Positions 1 through 8,556 of a stretch of 64,000 nucleotides of DNA are shown here, in pieces (positions within the stretch are counted from its first letter, which is position 1; every line of letters begins with the position of its first letter). Under the pieces are notes generated by a model. It saw nothing but the letters and a program-made list of their open reading frames with translations. It was not told the DNA's origin and did no database searches. This stretch comes from Pontibacter litorisediminis (GTDB lineage Bacteria; Bacteroidota; Bacteroidia; Cytophagales; Hymenobacteraceae). The stretch is taken from positions 620,001 through 684,000 of the forward strand of contig NZ_JARDUA010000001.1 in assembly GCF_029360645.1 (NCBI RefSeq). The letters run 5' to 3'. The translations under genes and the position numbers were made by a program.

Positions 1-295
1 ATTTTCCAAGTATAAGCTGCAGGTCGGTGATGGGCTTGGTGAGCAGCAGCTCAATAGTGCCTTCCCGCTTCTCCTCTGCAAAGGTGCGCATGGTAATTGC
101 CGGAATCAGGAAGAGGAACACAAAGGGCGCCATGGCGAAGAGCGTCTGCATATCGGCAAAGCCATACTCCAACACGCTGCTCTCCGGGAATACCCACATA
201 AACATACCGATGGCCACCAGAAACACCGCGATCACTATATAGGCGATGAGCGAGTTAAGGAAGCCGTTAAACTCTTTTTTTAAGATTGCTAGCAT
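1..295 (-). CDS. gldF: GldF-type ABC transporter permease, N-terminal part
   Basis: The reading frame starts at ATG 295 and runs off the left edge, giving the first 98 residues. They begin MLAILKKEFNGFLNSLIAYI, followed by a hydrophobic segment, a periplasmic stretch with VFPESSVLEYG, a second hydrophobic segment (FVFLFLIPAITMRTF) and then the cytoplasmic EEKREGTIELLLTKPI motif typical of ABC-2 permeases that follow gldA. GldF is the membrane subunit of the GldAFG transporter, needed for gliding in Flavobacterium johnsoniae. The gene lies 72 bp downstream of gldA on the same strand, so they are probably one operon, with gldG expected beyond the edge. Family assignment is firm. A role in gliding in this organism is inference, because gldAFG also occurs in non-gliders. 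Confidence 0.85.
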   Translation of the reverse strand, partial: MLAILKKEFNGFLNSLIAYIVIAVFLVAIGMFMWVFPESSVLEYGFADMQTLFAMAPFVFLFLIPAITMRTFAEEKREGTIELLLTKPITDLQLILGK

Positions 296-367
296 TAATC
301 TTTCTGAACTGTGAATGCTGTGTGATGTATGGGAATGGTTGTGAGATGGATTGCTTCTGGACAGGAA

Positions 368-1285
368 TCAGTTCTCCCGCGTAAGCTGCTGGAAGACCTG
401 CTCCAGGGAGCTTTCCTCCTGCTTGAGGCCCACCAGCGGCCAGTTGCGCTCGGCAGCCAGCCTAAAAACATTGGAGCGAACATCAGCCTCTTTGCTGGAG
501 GTGATGCGGTAGGTGTGGCTCTGACTCAGCTCTACCTGCAGCACACCGGGTATACTTTGCAGCGCCTCTATCTCCACCGGTGCCTCAAACTCCACGAGCG
601 TCACCTTCTCGTCCCTTCCCCCCTTTTGCAAGCTGGCTACATCGCTGTTCGCCACCAGTTTTCCCCGGTTAATGATGACCACACGGTCGCAGATGGCGGT
701 TACCTCCTGCATGATGTGGGTGGAGAAAATCACGGTTTTGTTCTGCCCGATCTGCTTGATGAGCGAGCGGATCTCCACGATCTGGTTCGGATCGAGGCCG
801 GTGGTCGGCTCATCCAGAATCAGCACCTGCGGGTCGTGCACCAGGGCCTGTGCCAGCCCCACCCGCTGGCGGTAGCCTTTGGATAAAGCCCCGATCTTCT
901 TGCCCTGCTCCAGCGTGAGGCCGCACAGCTCCACCATCTCCTGCACCCGTGCTCGGCCAAGCTTCCCTTTCAAGCCGTAAACAGAAGCCACAAACTGCAG
1001 GTACTCATGCACATACATATCCAGGTAGAGCGGGTTGTGCTCCGGCAGGTAGCCTACGTTGCGGCGAACGGCGATCGGGTCCTGCACCACGTCGTGGCCA
1101 GCCACCAGCACCGTTCCGGCAGAAGGAGGCAGGTAGCAGGTCGCAATTTTCATGGTCGTGGATTTTCCGGCTCCGTTCGGGCCCAGAAACCCCAGGATCT
1201 GCCCCTGCTCCACCGTGAAGGAAATATCATCCACGGCCCGCTGGGCGCCATAAATCTTGGTAAGGTTCTTTACTTCTACAGACAA
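368..1285 (-). CDS. gldA: GldA-type ABC transporter ATP-binding protein
   Basis: A 305-residue ATPase. Walker A is GPNGAGKS at about residues 35-42, the signature motif is LSKGYRQR near residue 135, Walker B is LILDEP near residue 155, and the switch histidine is in FSTHIM. The C-terminal 80 residues form the extra domain usual in GldA and other ABC-2 ATPases. It would energise the GldF/GldG permease in the inner membrane. It lies directly upstream of the partial gldF on the same strand. The start at 1285 (MSVEVKNLTKIYG) is the natural one, because the ABC fold begins at once. Copies of TATACTT/AAGTATA sit just upstream (1299, 1373). Other ABC-2 exporter ATPases look similar, but the gldF neighbour supports GldA. 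Confidence 0.88.
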   Translation of the reverse strand: MSVEVKNLTKIYGAQRAVDDISFTVEQGQILGFLGPNGAGKSTTMKIATCYLPPSAGTVLVAGHDVVQDPIAVRRNVGYLPEHNPLYLDMYVHEYLQFVASVYGLKGKLGRARVQEMVELCGLTLEQGKKIGALSKGYRQRVGLAQALVHDPQVLILDEPTTGLDPNQIVEIRSLIKQIGQNKTVIFSTHIMQEVTAICDRVVIINRGKLVANSDVASLQKGGRDEKVTLVEFEAPVEIEALQSIPGVLQVELSQSHTYRITSSKEADVRSNVFRLAAERNWPLVGLKQEESSLEQVFQQLTREN

Positions 1286-1427
1286 TTGCGTGGTCCTTTA
1301 TACTTTGTTTCTGATCAGCCGCAGGGCTAACACATGCCTGCGGCCGCAAAAATAACTGATAGGAATGCAACAAAGTATAGCAAACTCAGAAATTACAGCA
1401 AACTTATGCCAGCTGCCGTAACTGCTG

Positions 1428-2132
1428 CTACTTCTGCTGCTTTCCCTTCGGCATCAGCGGGCGCACCTCAATGTCCACGTGGTGGTAGTTTGGGTGCGAC
1501 TCCAGCGCATGCATGATGGTCGAGGCGATATCCTCTGGCCGCATCATGTTCTCGTTCACCGTCACACTCTCGATGCTGTCAAAAAAATTGGTTTGTACAG
1601 AGCCCGGGTAGATGCAGGTAACCTTGATGCCATAGTTGCGCACCTCCTTGTAGAGCGAGTGCGAAATGCCGCGCACTGCATGCTTGGTGCCGCAGTAGCC
1701 CGCCATTTGCTCAATGCCAGTGGTGCCGGCAATCGAGGAGATGTTGATGATGTGCCCTTCCTCCAGCTCCTTCATGCCTGGCAGTACCAACCGCGTGCAG
1801 TAGAAAATGCCGTTCACATTGGTTTCGAACATCAGGTGCCAATCATCCAGGCTCATATCCTCCAGCAAACCCGCTAACCCAAGTCCGGCATTGTTCACCA
1901 GCACCTGCACATGCGTGCCCAAATGGGCTATCGTCTGGTCAAATGCCGTCTGCACCGACTCACTATAGCGCACATCGCACTCGAAAAAATGGAAGTTCTC
2001 ATGCTTCAGGTCCGGCGCGGTGCGTCCCCAACCCGCCACGATGGCCCCTTTCTCCAGCAGTGCCTTCACCGTGGCCAGGCCAATGCCTTTGCTCACGCCG
2101 GTAACTACCGCTACTTTACCTTCTAAATTCAT
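1428..2132 (-). CDS. Short-chain dehydrogenase/reductase (classical SDR)
   Basis: A 234-residue Rossmann-fold oxidoreductase. The cofactor loop TGVSKGIG is at about residues 11-18, NNAG is near 82-85, a serine lies in INISSIAG, and the catalytic YCGTK supplies Tyr and Lys. Length and motif order are those of classical NAD(P)-dependent SDRs such as YdfG-type 3-hydroxyacid or serine dehydrogenases. The substrate cannot be read from the sequence. A second SDR lies 118 bp upstream on the same strand (2251-2958). They are similar in length but clearly diverged, so an old tandem duplication or a co-operating pair are both possible. Confidence 0.85.
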   Translation of the reverse strand: MNLEGKVAVVTGVSKGIGLATVKALLEKGAIVAGWGRTAPDLKHENFHFFECDVRYSESVQTAFDQTIAHLGTHVQVLVNNAGLGLAGLLEDMSLDDWHLMFETNVNGIFYCTRLVLPGMKELEEGHIINISSIAGTTGIEQMAGYCGTKHAVRGISHSLYKEVRNYGIKVTCIYPGSVQTNFFDSIESVTVNENMMRPEDIASTIMHALESHPNYHHVDIEVRPLMPKGKQQK

Positions 2133-2250
2133 AGTTTTATGGCTTATTTGTGGTTGTGCAAATGTGTGTATCAGGATTTAAGGGATTAGAAAGGAAAAGC
2201 AATCTTCATGTTGAGACTCTTATGCTTTCCATCTCCTTAACTTTCTAACT

Positions 2251-2958
2251 TTATAGATCTCCCAGCTGCGGCCTGATGAGGAGTTCCTCTACCACGCTGT
2301 TCTCTGATAACGTATAGGCACCCCAAACCGACATAGCCACGTCCTGCGGTTTCATGAAGCGCTCCGGCGGCAGGTCTACCCCCTCCCAGCTGGCGGTAAG
2401 GGTTGCCCCCGGCAGGATAGCCGTCACGCGCACACGGTGCTCCTTCAGCTCCTCGCGCAGCACCTTGGTCATGCCATACATGGCAAACTTAGAGATGCAA
2501 TAGGAGCCACCGTTGGTGTAGGCCGTTATACTTGCCGTGGAGCACATGTTAAAGATATGGCCACTGCGGCGCGCGATCATCCCGTGCACGAAAGCCCGCG
2601 TGATGTAATAGGCGCTGTAGAGGTTGGTGTTGATCATGAAAGGCAGTGCCTCCTCGTCTTCTTCCGTTACCTTGCCCGGTATAAACAGGCCGCTGTTGTT
2701 CACCAGCACATCCACCTGAACGCCCAGCCCCTGCACATAAGTTATAAACCGCTTCAGGGAGTCGCGGTCGCTCAGGTCTGCCTCCTGGTAAAAGACCTTC
2801 GAAAAAGTATAGTTCTGCTCTATCTCTAGCTTCAGCTTTTGCAACTCTTTCTCATTCCTGGAGCAGGTGATGATGTGGAAGCCCTCCTTAGCGAACTGCT
2901 CAATAATGGCCCTGCCGATGCCCTTTGTGCCACCTGTCACCAAAATATATCTATGCAT
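2251..2958 (-). CDS. Short-chain dehydrogenase/reductase (sepiapterin-reductase-like)
   Basis: A 235-residue SDR that begins almost at the cofactor loop (MHRYILVTGGTKGIGRAI). It has NNSG near residue 90, a serine in FNMCSTAS and the catalytic YCISK. The region VQVDVLVNNSGLF, followed by EALPFMINTNLYSAY, resembles the 3-oxoacyl-ACP/sepiapterin reductase group, but the substrate is not determinable. It is upstream of and co-directional with the SDR at 1428-2132. The Mla-type permease at 3070 is transcribed divergently, so the roughly 110 bp between 2958 and 3070 should hold both promoters. Confidence 0.83.
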   Translation of the reverse strand: MHRYILVTGGTKGIGRAIIEQFAKEGFHIITCSRNEKELQKLKLEIEQNYTFSKVFYQEADLSDRDSLKRFITYVQGLGVQVDVLVNNSGLFIPGKVTEEDEEALPFMINTNLYSAYYITRAFVHGMIARRSGHIFNMCSTASITAYTNGGSYCISKFAMYGMTKVLREELKEHRVRVTAILPGATLTASWEGVDLPPERFMKPQDVAMSVWGAYTLSENSVVEELLIRPQLGDL

Positions 2959-3014
2959 GGGATGCTCAGTTTTGTATGTTTTTCAATTTTATCCGTAATA
3001 TAGTTATTTAACAG

Positions 3015-3022
3015 TATTTTTG
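3015..3022 (+). promoter_or_regulatory. Candidate Bacteroidota -7 element for the Mla-type operon
   Basis: TATTTTTG fits the TAnnTTTG consensus of Bacteroidota primary-sigma promoters and lies 48 bp before the permease start. No TTG is found at the ideal 19-bp spacing, so the call rests on the -7 element and position only. Confidence 0.4.
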
Positions 3023-3069
3023 CTTAAAAACGCGTAGTTTACCCTGTTTCAAACCCTGAGCACCGCAAA

Positions 3070-3801
3070 ATGTTGCAAAATTTCGGAAAGTACCTTCTCT
3101 TCATGAAGAGCCTCGTCATCCGGGGAGAATCGCCCAGAATCTTGTTTAAGCGCACCATGGATGAGGCTATACTTATCGGTATTAACTCAATTTTCATCGT
3201 TGCCCTTGTTTCCACGTTCATCGGTGCAGTGTCTACTGTGCAGGTGTCTTACAACATGGTGAATGCCCTTATTCCGCGCTCTACCATCGGTTTTATTGTC
3301 CGGGAGATGGTGATCCTGGAACTGGCCCCCACCATCACGTCCATCGTGCTGGCAGGCAAAGTCGGCTCCAGTATAGCGGGCGGTCTGGGCACCATGCAGA
3401 TCACTGAGCAGGTGGATGCGCTGGAGGTGATGGGTATCAACTCGATTTCCTATCTGGTGTTGCCTAAAATACTGGCCGCCCTTTTGGTCTTCCCGCTGCT
3501 GGTGATCATCGCCATGTTCCTGGGGCTGTTAGGAGGCTATATTGCCGGCACCGTGACCGGTGAGCTCACAGCACAGGAATATATCTCCGGTATCCGCATC
3601 GACTTTATACCTTATAACATCGCGTTTGCGCTCATAAAGTCAGTAATATTCGCTTTCCTGATCTCCTCCATCGCTTCTTTTAGAGGGTACTATACCTCAG
3701 GCGGCGCGCTGGAGGTAGGGGCAGCCAGCACGACGGCCGTTACACACAGCGTTATCGCCGTGCTGATTGCCGACTTCTTCAGTGCCCAGCTTTTGCTTTG
3801 A
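3070..3801 (+). CDS. mlaE: MlaE-family lipid ABC transporter permease
   Basis: A 243-residue multi-spanning membrane protein with the MlaE/YrbE signature. An amphipathic N-terminus (KYLLFMKSLVIRGESPRILF) is followed by helices containing STFIGAVSTVQVSY, LELAPTITSIVLAGKVGSSIAGGLGTM and EQVDALEVMGI; the last is the hallmark cytoplasmic loop. In Proteobacteria MlaE works with MlaF, MlaD and others to keep phospholipid asymmetry of the outer membrane. The ATPase follows after 69 bp. No MCE-domain (MlaD) gene is visible here, though in Bacteroidota it may lie elsewhere. Confidence in the family is high; direction of transport and substrate are inferred. Confidence 0.9.
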   Translation: MLQNFGKYLLFMKSLVIRGESPRILFKRTMDEAILIGINSIFIVALVSTFIGAVSTVQVSYNMVNALIPRSTIGFIVREMVILELAPTITSIVLAGKVGSSIAGGLGTMQITEQVDALEVMGINSISYLVLPKILAALLVFPLLVIIAMFLGLLGGYIAGTVTGELTAQEYISGIRIDFIPYNIAFALIKSVIFAFLISSIASFRGYYTSGGALEVGAASTTAVTHSVIAVLIADFFSAQLLL

Positions 3802-3870
3802 TACGTTAAACCTTACAGGGGCAGCTGTGCAGCAAAGGCCACACTTCATACTTATTACAGATCATCCTTC

Positions 3871-4650
3871 ATGATTGAGATACACAACATACACAAAAGC
3901 TTTAACGGCAAAACCGTACTGGATGGCATTAGCGGTGTTTTCCAGACCGGCAAAACCAACCTGCTGCTTGGCGCCAGCGGCACCGGCAAAAGCGTGCTGC
4001 TCAAGTGCATTGTGGGGCTCATCAAGCCGGACCTCGGCAGCGTTACCTTCGATGGCACTTACTTCACCAACAACAAGCTGGATATACGGCAGGAGATACG
4101 GCGCAAGATTGGCATGCTTTTCCAGGGTTCTGCCCTCTTCGACTCCATGACGGTGGAGGAAAACGTGGAGTTTCCGCTGAAGATGCTGACTGACATGCAC
4201 AAGGATGAGCGCCTGGACCGCGTTAATTTCTGCCTGCAGCGAGTAGGCCTGGACGGAACCAACAAGAAAATGCCGTCGGAGCTGAGCGGGGGCATGAAAA
4301 AACGCGTAGGCATTGCCCGTGCCATTGCTCCGCAGTGTACGTACCTTTTCTGCGATGAACCGAACTCTGGCCTTGACCCCCTAACCGCCCTAAAGATAGA
4401 CAGGCTGATAAAGGAAATAACCGAGGAGTACGACATCACAACGATTGTGGTGACGCACGACATGAACTCTGTGATTGAGATCGGCGACAACATCATGTTC
4501 CTGTACGAGGGCAAGAAACTGTGGGAAGGCACCAGCGACAACATATTGGACTCTGATGTACCGGAGCTGAACGAGTTTATCTTCGCAAACCGCCTGATGC
4601 GAGACGCCAAGAAAGTAGAAGAGGGAGAAGAGCGGAGCCAGGCAGAATAA
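3871..4650 (+). CDS. mlaF: MlaF-family ABC transporter ATP-binding protein
   Basis: A 259-residue ABC ATPase. Walker A is GASGTGKS at about residues 34-41, the signature is LSGGMKKR, Walker B is YLFCDEPNSGLDP, and the switch histidine is in VVTHDM. The FCDEP form followed by NSGLDP and the loop GMLFQGSALFDSMTV are characteristic of MlaF/MceG-type ATPases. It is 69 bp downstream of the mlaE permease and the pair is closed by a strong hairpin terminator at 4662. The C-terminal tail (DAKKVEEGEERSQAE) is charged and probably disordered. Confidence 0.9.
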   Translation: MIEIHNIHKSFNGKTVLDGISGVFQTGKTNLLLGASGTGKSVLLKCIVGLIKPDLGSVTFDGTYFTNNKLDIRQEIRRKIGMLFQGSALFDSMTVEENVEFPLKMLTDMHKDERLDRVNFCLQRVGLDGTNKKMPSELSGGMKKRVGIARAIAPQCTYLFCDEPNSGLDPLTALKIDRLIKEITEEYDITTIVVTHDMNSVIEIGDNIMFLYEGKKLWEGTSDNILDSDVPELNEFIFANRLMRDAKKVEEGEERSQAE

Positions 4651-4661
4651 GACGCCTCACT

Positions 4662-4712
4662 AAGTATAAAAAAGCGCCTCCTGCTATTGACAGGAGGCGC
4701 TTTTTTATACTT
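4662..4712. terminator. Bidirectional terminator built on AAGTATA/TATACTT
   Basis: A perfect 22-bp inverted repeat (4662-4683 and 4691-4712) with a 7-nt loop. The core is GCGCCTCCTG/CAGGAGGCGC with A6 on one side and T6 on the other, so it can stop transcription from both the mlaF side and the convergent nupC side. The outermost 7 bp of each arm are AAGTATA and TATACTT, the over-represented 7-mer of this window. Confidence 0.92.
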
Positions 4713-4732
4713 ATATAACTGAATTTATACTT

Positions 4733-6034
4733 CTACAGCACGTAGAGCATACCGGCTACGGTTGCCGTCATCATACAGGCCAGTGAGGCGCCTAACAAGG
4801 CCAAAAAGCCCAGCTTCGACAAGTTACCCTGCTGGTTAGGCGCCATGCTTCCGATACCACCAATCTGGATGGCAATAGAACTAAAGTTAGAGAACCCGCA
4901 GAGCGCGTACGTCGACATGATCAGCGCCTTGTCTCCAAGCGTGCCCGCCGCCTTCATGTTGGCCAGGTCCAGGTAGGCCACAAACTCATTTACGGCTGTC
5001 TTCTGCCCAAGCAAGCTACCCACCTGCAGCGTATCCTGCCACGGCACTCCCATGATAAAGGCAAATATTCTAAAGATTTGACCCAGGATGTACTGGAACG
5101 AGAAGCCATTGAACTGCCCATTGGTGCTAGCTACCACAAAATCGTTTAGGCCGGTAACACCGCCAATTTTGATGAGAACATAGTTAAGCAGCGCGATGAC
5201 AGCGATGAAGGCCAACAACATGCCGCCTACGTTGGCAGCCAGTTTCAGGCCGTCAGCAGCGCCGCGGCTCAGGGCATCCACCAGGTTCACGCCCAGCTGC
5301 TCCTCGTTCACCTCCAGTTCAGTATTAATTTTCTCCGGCTCTGTTTCCGGCACCAGGATCTTCGCCAGCACAATACCCGCCGGCGCGTTCATGATGGAGG
5401 CCGTCAGCAGGTGAGCCGCAAATACTGCCTGTTGTGCCGGGTCATCGCCGCCCAGGAAGGCCACATACGCCGCCAGAACACCTCCAGCCAGTGTTGCCAT
5501 GCCACCCGTCATCAGGCACATAAGTTCCGACCGGGTCATGCGGGAAATAAACGGGCGCACCAGCAGCGGCGCCTCTGTCTGGCCCAGGAAGATGTTGCCT
5601 GCCGCCGACAAGCTCTCGGAACCTGACAGGCGCATGCCCTTCGACATAACCCAGGCAATGCCAAAAACGATCTTCTGGAGCACCCCCAGATAATAAAGGC
5701 CAGCTGAAACCGTGGAAAAGAAGATAATGGTCGGCAACACCGAGAAGGCGAAGATAAACCCAAGGCCACCATTATTGGAAGGATTTGCCAGGTTGCCGAA
5801 CAGGAACTCGGCACCGGATTGAGAGAAACTGAGCAGTTTCACAAACAGCCTGCTCACAAAGGCAAAACCATCCGCTACTAAAGGCACCTGCGTCACCAGC
5901 ACACCAAACAGAATTTGTAGGAACAAACCAAAACCTACCAGTTTCCAGTCGATGGCTTTTCTGTTTCTTGAGAAAAGGACAGCAATACCTACTAATACCA
6001 GCAGGCCGCCGGCACCTCTAAGAATATCGTACAT
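4733..6034 (-). CDS. nupC: Concentrative nucleoside transporter (NupC/CNT family)
   Basis: A 433-residue polytopic membrane protein of the CNT family, which imports nucleosides by Na+ or H+ symport. Recognisable motifs are GQTEAPLLVRPF in the middle, the MTGGMATLAGGVLAAYV segment and the C-terminal CGFSNFSSIAIQIGGIG; the two hairpin/unwound-helix motifs that bind nucleoside fall in the first and last. Length agrees with the family (about 400-430). It is converged upon by the mlaF gene, with the shared terminator between them. It follows the DUF151/ETF genes on the same strand, but a terminator-like hairpin at 6094 separates it, so it is probably expressed on its own. Confidence 0.93.
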   Translation of the reverse strand: MYDILRGAGGLLVLVGIAVLFSRNRKAIDWKLVGFGLFLQILFGVLVTQVPLVADGFAFVSRLFVKLLSFSQSGAEFLFGNLANPSNNGGLGFIFAFSVLPTIIFFSTVSAGLYYLGVLQKIVFGIAWVMSKGMRLSGSESLSAAGNIFLGQTEAPLLVRPFISRMTRSELMCLMTGGMATLAGGVLAAYVAFLGGDDPAQQAVFAAHLLTASIMNAPAGIVLAKILVPETEPEKINTELEVNEEQLGVNLVDALSRGAADGLKLAANVGGMLLAFIAVIALLNYVLIKIGGVTGLNDFVVASTNGQFNGFSFQYILGQIFRIFAFIMGVPWQDTLQVGSLLGQKTAVNEFVAYLDLANMKAAGTLGDKALIMSTYALCGFSNFSSIAIQIGGIGSMAPNQQGNLSKLGFLALLGASLACMMTATVAGMLYVL

Positions 6035-6093
6035 CTATACTTGGTTGAAAGACAAAAACGGTCAAAATTAAGCCGAATATATTTCAAAACAAA

Positions 6094-6123
6094 AAGGTTC
6101 GGCACCACACGGCACCGAACCTT
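6094..6123 (-). terminator. Hairpin terminator after the bifunctional-nuclease gene
   Basis: The arms AAGGTTCGG and CCGAACCTT enclose a 12-nt loop. On the minus strand the stem is followed by a T-rich stretch (TTTTTGTTTT), as expected for an intrinsic terminator acting on the gene ending at 6146. Confidence 0.75.
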
Positions 6124-6145
6124 CTTAATTTATACTTCAGGTATA

Positions 6146-6748
6146 TCAGTTTCGCTTATTCAGCTCATCTCGTATTTTGGCTGCTTTCTCGTAGTCCTCT
6201 TTTTCAAGGGCCTCGTTCAGCATTTTGTTCAGCTCATCCACAGAGGTTTGGCTCAACGACTCTTTCGTGCCGGAACTTGAGACAGAGGAGCTACTCTTGA
6301 CAGACATTTCCTCGTTTTCATCCTCTTCCTCTTCCAGATCGCTCAGAATAATACCAGCCTCCGAAAGCACGCTCTCTACCGTATAAATAGGCACACCGAA
6401 GCGCAGCCCGATAGCAATGGCGTCGGAAGGACGCGCATCCAACTCAAACTCTCGCTCGCCGTTGGTGCATATTATCTTGGAGTAGAAAACACCTTCCTTC
6501 AGGTCTGAGATCAGTATCTCTGTTACCCGCACGTCCAGCTCCTCGGCAAACGATTTAAACAAATCGTGCGTGAGCGGGCGGTTAGGGTTTATTTTCTCAA
6601 TCTGTATCGCAATGGACTGCGCCTCAAACATGCCGATGATGATAGGCAGCCTTCTGTTCCCCTCTTTCTCCCCTAGCACCAACGCAAACGACCCCGTCTG
6701 CGACTGGCTGGAGGAAAGGCCGAGTATCTCTAACTGAATTTTATCCAC
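6146..6748 (-). CDS. Bifunctional nuclease (BFN/DUF151) family protein with C-terminal UVR motif
   Basis: A 200-residue protein. Residues 1-130 form the BFN domain: RLPIIIGMFEAQSIAI, then LDARPSDAIAIGLRFGVPIY, the conserved PSDAIAIALR-type motif. An acidic, serine-rich linker follows (EEEEDENEEMSVKSSSSVSSS), then a C-terminal UVR motif (LEKEDYEKAAKIRDELNKRN) of the kind by which UvrB and UvrC interact. BFN proteins have been described as nucleases in plants; the bacterial role is poorly known. The gene is 20 bp downstream of etfA on the same strand, so it may be co-transcribed with etfBA. Confidence 0.88.
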   Translation of the reverse strand: MDKIQLEILGLSSSQSQTGSFALVLGEKEGNRRLPIIIGMFEAQSIAIQIEKINPNRPLTHDLFKSFAEELDVRVTEILISDLKEGVFYSKIICTNGEREFELDARPSDAIAIGLRFGVPIYTVESVLSEAGIILSDLEEEEDENEEMSVKSSSSVSSSGTKESLSQTSVDELNKMLNEALEKEDYEKAAKIRDELNKRN

Positions 6749-6767
6749 AGTATCTTTCTTCTAAAGT

Positions 6768-7748
6768 CTATTTGTCTAAAGCTTTGGCAGCCTCAATTAG
6801 TTTAGGGACAACCTCGAACGCATCGCCCACAATGCCGTAGTCGGCGGCTTTGAAGAACGGTGCTTCCGGATCCTTATTAATAACGACAATCACTTTAGAA
6901 GAGTTAACCCCGGCCAAGTGCTGGATGGCACCCGAAATGCCGATGGCGATGTATAGGTTTGGGCTAACGGTGATCCCTGTCTGGCCCACGTGCTCGTGGT
7001 GCGGTCTCCAGTCCATATCCGAAACAGGCTTGGAGCAGGCAGTGGCCGCGCCAAGGGCTTTAGCCAGATCCTCCACCAGGTGCCAGTTCTCCGGGCCTTT
7101 AAGACCACGGCCTCCAGACACTACAACCTCCGCCTCTGGCAGCAGCACGCCTCCGTCCGTCTCCTGCATCACCGTCTCCTTAGGGGCAGCTGCGAAGTCA
7201 GCATCGGTCAGCTCTGCCGAGAATTTCTCTATCGTGGCAGCGTTGCCGGCATTATGGTTCACCTCAAAAGAGTTTTTCTTCACTGCGATGATCTTCACAG
7301 CAGCCGCCAGGTTCACATCGGCAAATGCTTTGCCGGAGAACACACCGCGCGTCACCACAAACTGGCCGCCGTCGGTCTTAGGCAGCGACGTTACGTTAGT
7401 GGCCAGCGAGCCGTTCAGGCGAACCGCCAGCTTGGCGCCCACCGCGGCACCAATGTTCGAGTTAGAGAACACCAGCACTTTGGCGTCTTCCTGCTGTGCC
7501 GCTTTGGCAATTACCTTTACATAGGCATCGGCCACAAACTGCTTCAGGCGGTCGTCCGCGTCGTACAGCACTTTGCTGATGCCCTGCTCGCCCAGTTTGG
7601 CCAGCGCCTCTTCGTGCACCTCGCCAATGGCAACGGCAGTGGCAGAGGTGCCGAGCTGTTGCGCTACCTGGCTTCCGTAGGATGCAGCCTCCAGTGAGGA
7701 CTTTTTGATCTCTCCGTTAAGACCTTCTACAAATACTAATACAGACAT
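6768..7748 (-). CDS. etfA: Electron transfer flavoprotein alpha subunit
   Basis: A 326-residue subunit. The C-terminal FAD domain has the family signature VVSGGRGLKGPENW, then SDMDWRPHHEHVGQTGITVSPNLYIAIGISGAIQHLAGV and the FKAADYGIVGD segment. With EtfB it takes electrons from acyl-CoA and other flavin dehydrogenases and passes them to ETF-quinone oxidoreductase. Its start codon lies 2 bp after the etfB stop, so translation is probably coupled. No acyl-CoA dehydrogenase or ETF-QO is in the window. Confidence 0.95.
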   Translation of the reverse strand: MSVLVFVEGLNGEIKKSSLEAASYGSQVAQQLGTSATAVAIGEVHEEALAKLGEQGISKVLYDADDRLKQFVADAYVKVIAKAAQQEDAKVLVFSNSNIGAAVGAKLAVRLNGSLATNVTSLPKTDGGQFVVTRGVFSGKAFADVNLAAAVKIIAVKKNSFEVNHNAGNAATIEKFSAELTDADFAAAPKETVMQETDGGVLLPEAEVVVSGGRGLKGPENWHLVEDLAKALGAATACSKPVSDMDWRPHHEHVGQTGITVSPNLYIAIGISGAIQHLAGVNSSKVIVVINKDPEAPFFKAADYGIVGDAFEVVPKLIEAAKALDK

Positions 7749-7750
7749 GG

Positions 7751-8491
7751 TTATAGTACTTTAGCTTCGTTTCTCAATAATGTTATCAGTTCTCCGGCAT
7801 TCTCCGGGTCGATCATCTTCACGCCGCCCTTTTTCTCAGGCTTGCTGAAGTTCACGTATTCGGCCTTGGCCTCTGCGCCAACCGGCTCCTTCACGGCCAA
7901 CGGCTTGGTACGGGCCGTCATGATGCCGCGCATGTTCGGGATGCGGGGCTCAGACATAGGCTGCTGTGCGCTGGCAACAAACGGCAGCTTCACCTCTACC
8001 ACTTCCTTGCCTCCCTCTATCTCGCGCTCCAGGCGGGCAGTGGAGTCATCCACCATATCCAACTTAAAGGCAGGTACCACCGATGGGATGCCCAGCAGCT
8101 CGCCTACCATACCATGCACCTGAGAGCCGTTGAAGTCGATCGACTCTTTGCCCATCAGAATCATGTCATAGCTATTTTCCTTGGCCACGGCAGCGATCTG
8201 CTGCGCCACAAAGAAAGCGTCCACCGGTTTTGCGTTTACGCGGATGGCATCGTCAGCGCCAATGGCCAGCGCCTTGCGGATGTTTGGCTCAGCGTCGGCC
8301 TCGCCTACGTTCAATACTGTTACAGTGCCGCCTTTCGCCTCTTTCAGCTCTATGGCGCGGGTCAGTGCGTACTCATCCCATGGGTTGATGACATACTGCA
8401 CCCCGTTTTTGTCAAATTCTTTGTTATCAGCCGTAAAATTTATCTTGGATGTGGTATCCGGTACGTTACTGATGCAAACTAATATTTTCAT
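7751..8491 (-). CDS. etfB: Electron transfer flavoprotein beta subunit
   Basis: A 246-residue ETF beta subunit. It starts MKILVCISNVPDTTSKINF and has the INPWDEYALTRAIELKEAKGG segment and the AMP-binding and recognition-loop region (LMGKESIDFNGSQVHGMVGE, then LPFVASAQQPMSEPRIPNMR). Length is normal. It is the first gene of etfB-etfA. The short region to the divergent TPR gene (8492-8556) must hold promoters for both directions. Confidence 0.95.
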   Translation of the reverse strand: MKILVCISNVPDTTSKINFTADNKEFDKNGVQYVINPWDEYALTRAIELKEAKGGTVTVLNVGEADAEPNIRKALAIGADDAIRVNAKPVDAFFVAQQIAAVAKENSYDMILMGKESIDFNGSQVHGMVGELLGIPSVVPAFKLDMVDDSTARLEREIEGGKEVVEVKLPFVASAQQPMSEPRIPNMRGIMTARTKPLAVKEPVGAEAKAEYVNFSKPEKKGGVKMIDPENAGELITLLRNEAKVL

Positions 8492-8556
8492 GGTTAGAAA
8501 TGTTAGCTTTTAAAATTTAGATTTGTGCGAAGTTAATAAAATATAGCCAATTCGAA

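Noticed and set aside
1299..1305. TATACTT followed by TTG as ordinary -7 promoter elements explaining the repeated motif
   Set aside because: The TAnnTTTG spacing is not met by TATACTTTG, and most copies lie inside genes in both orientations.
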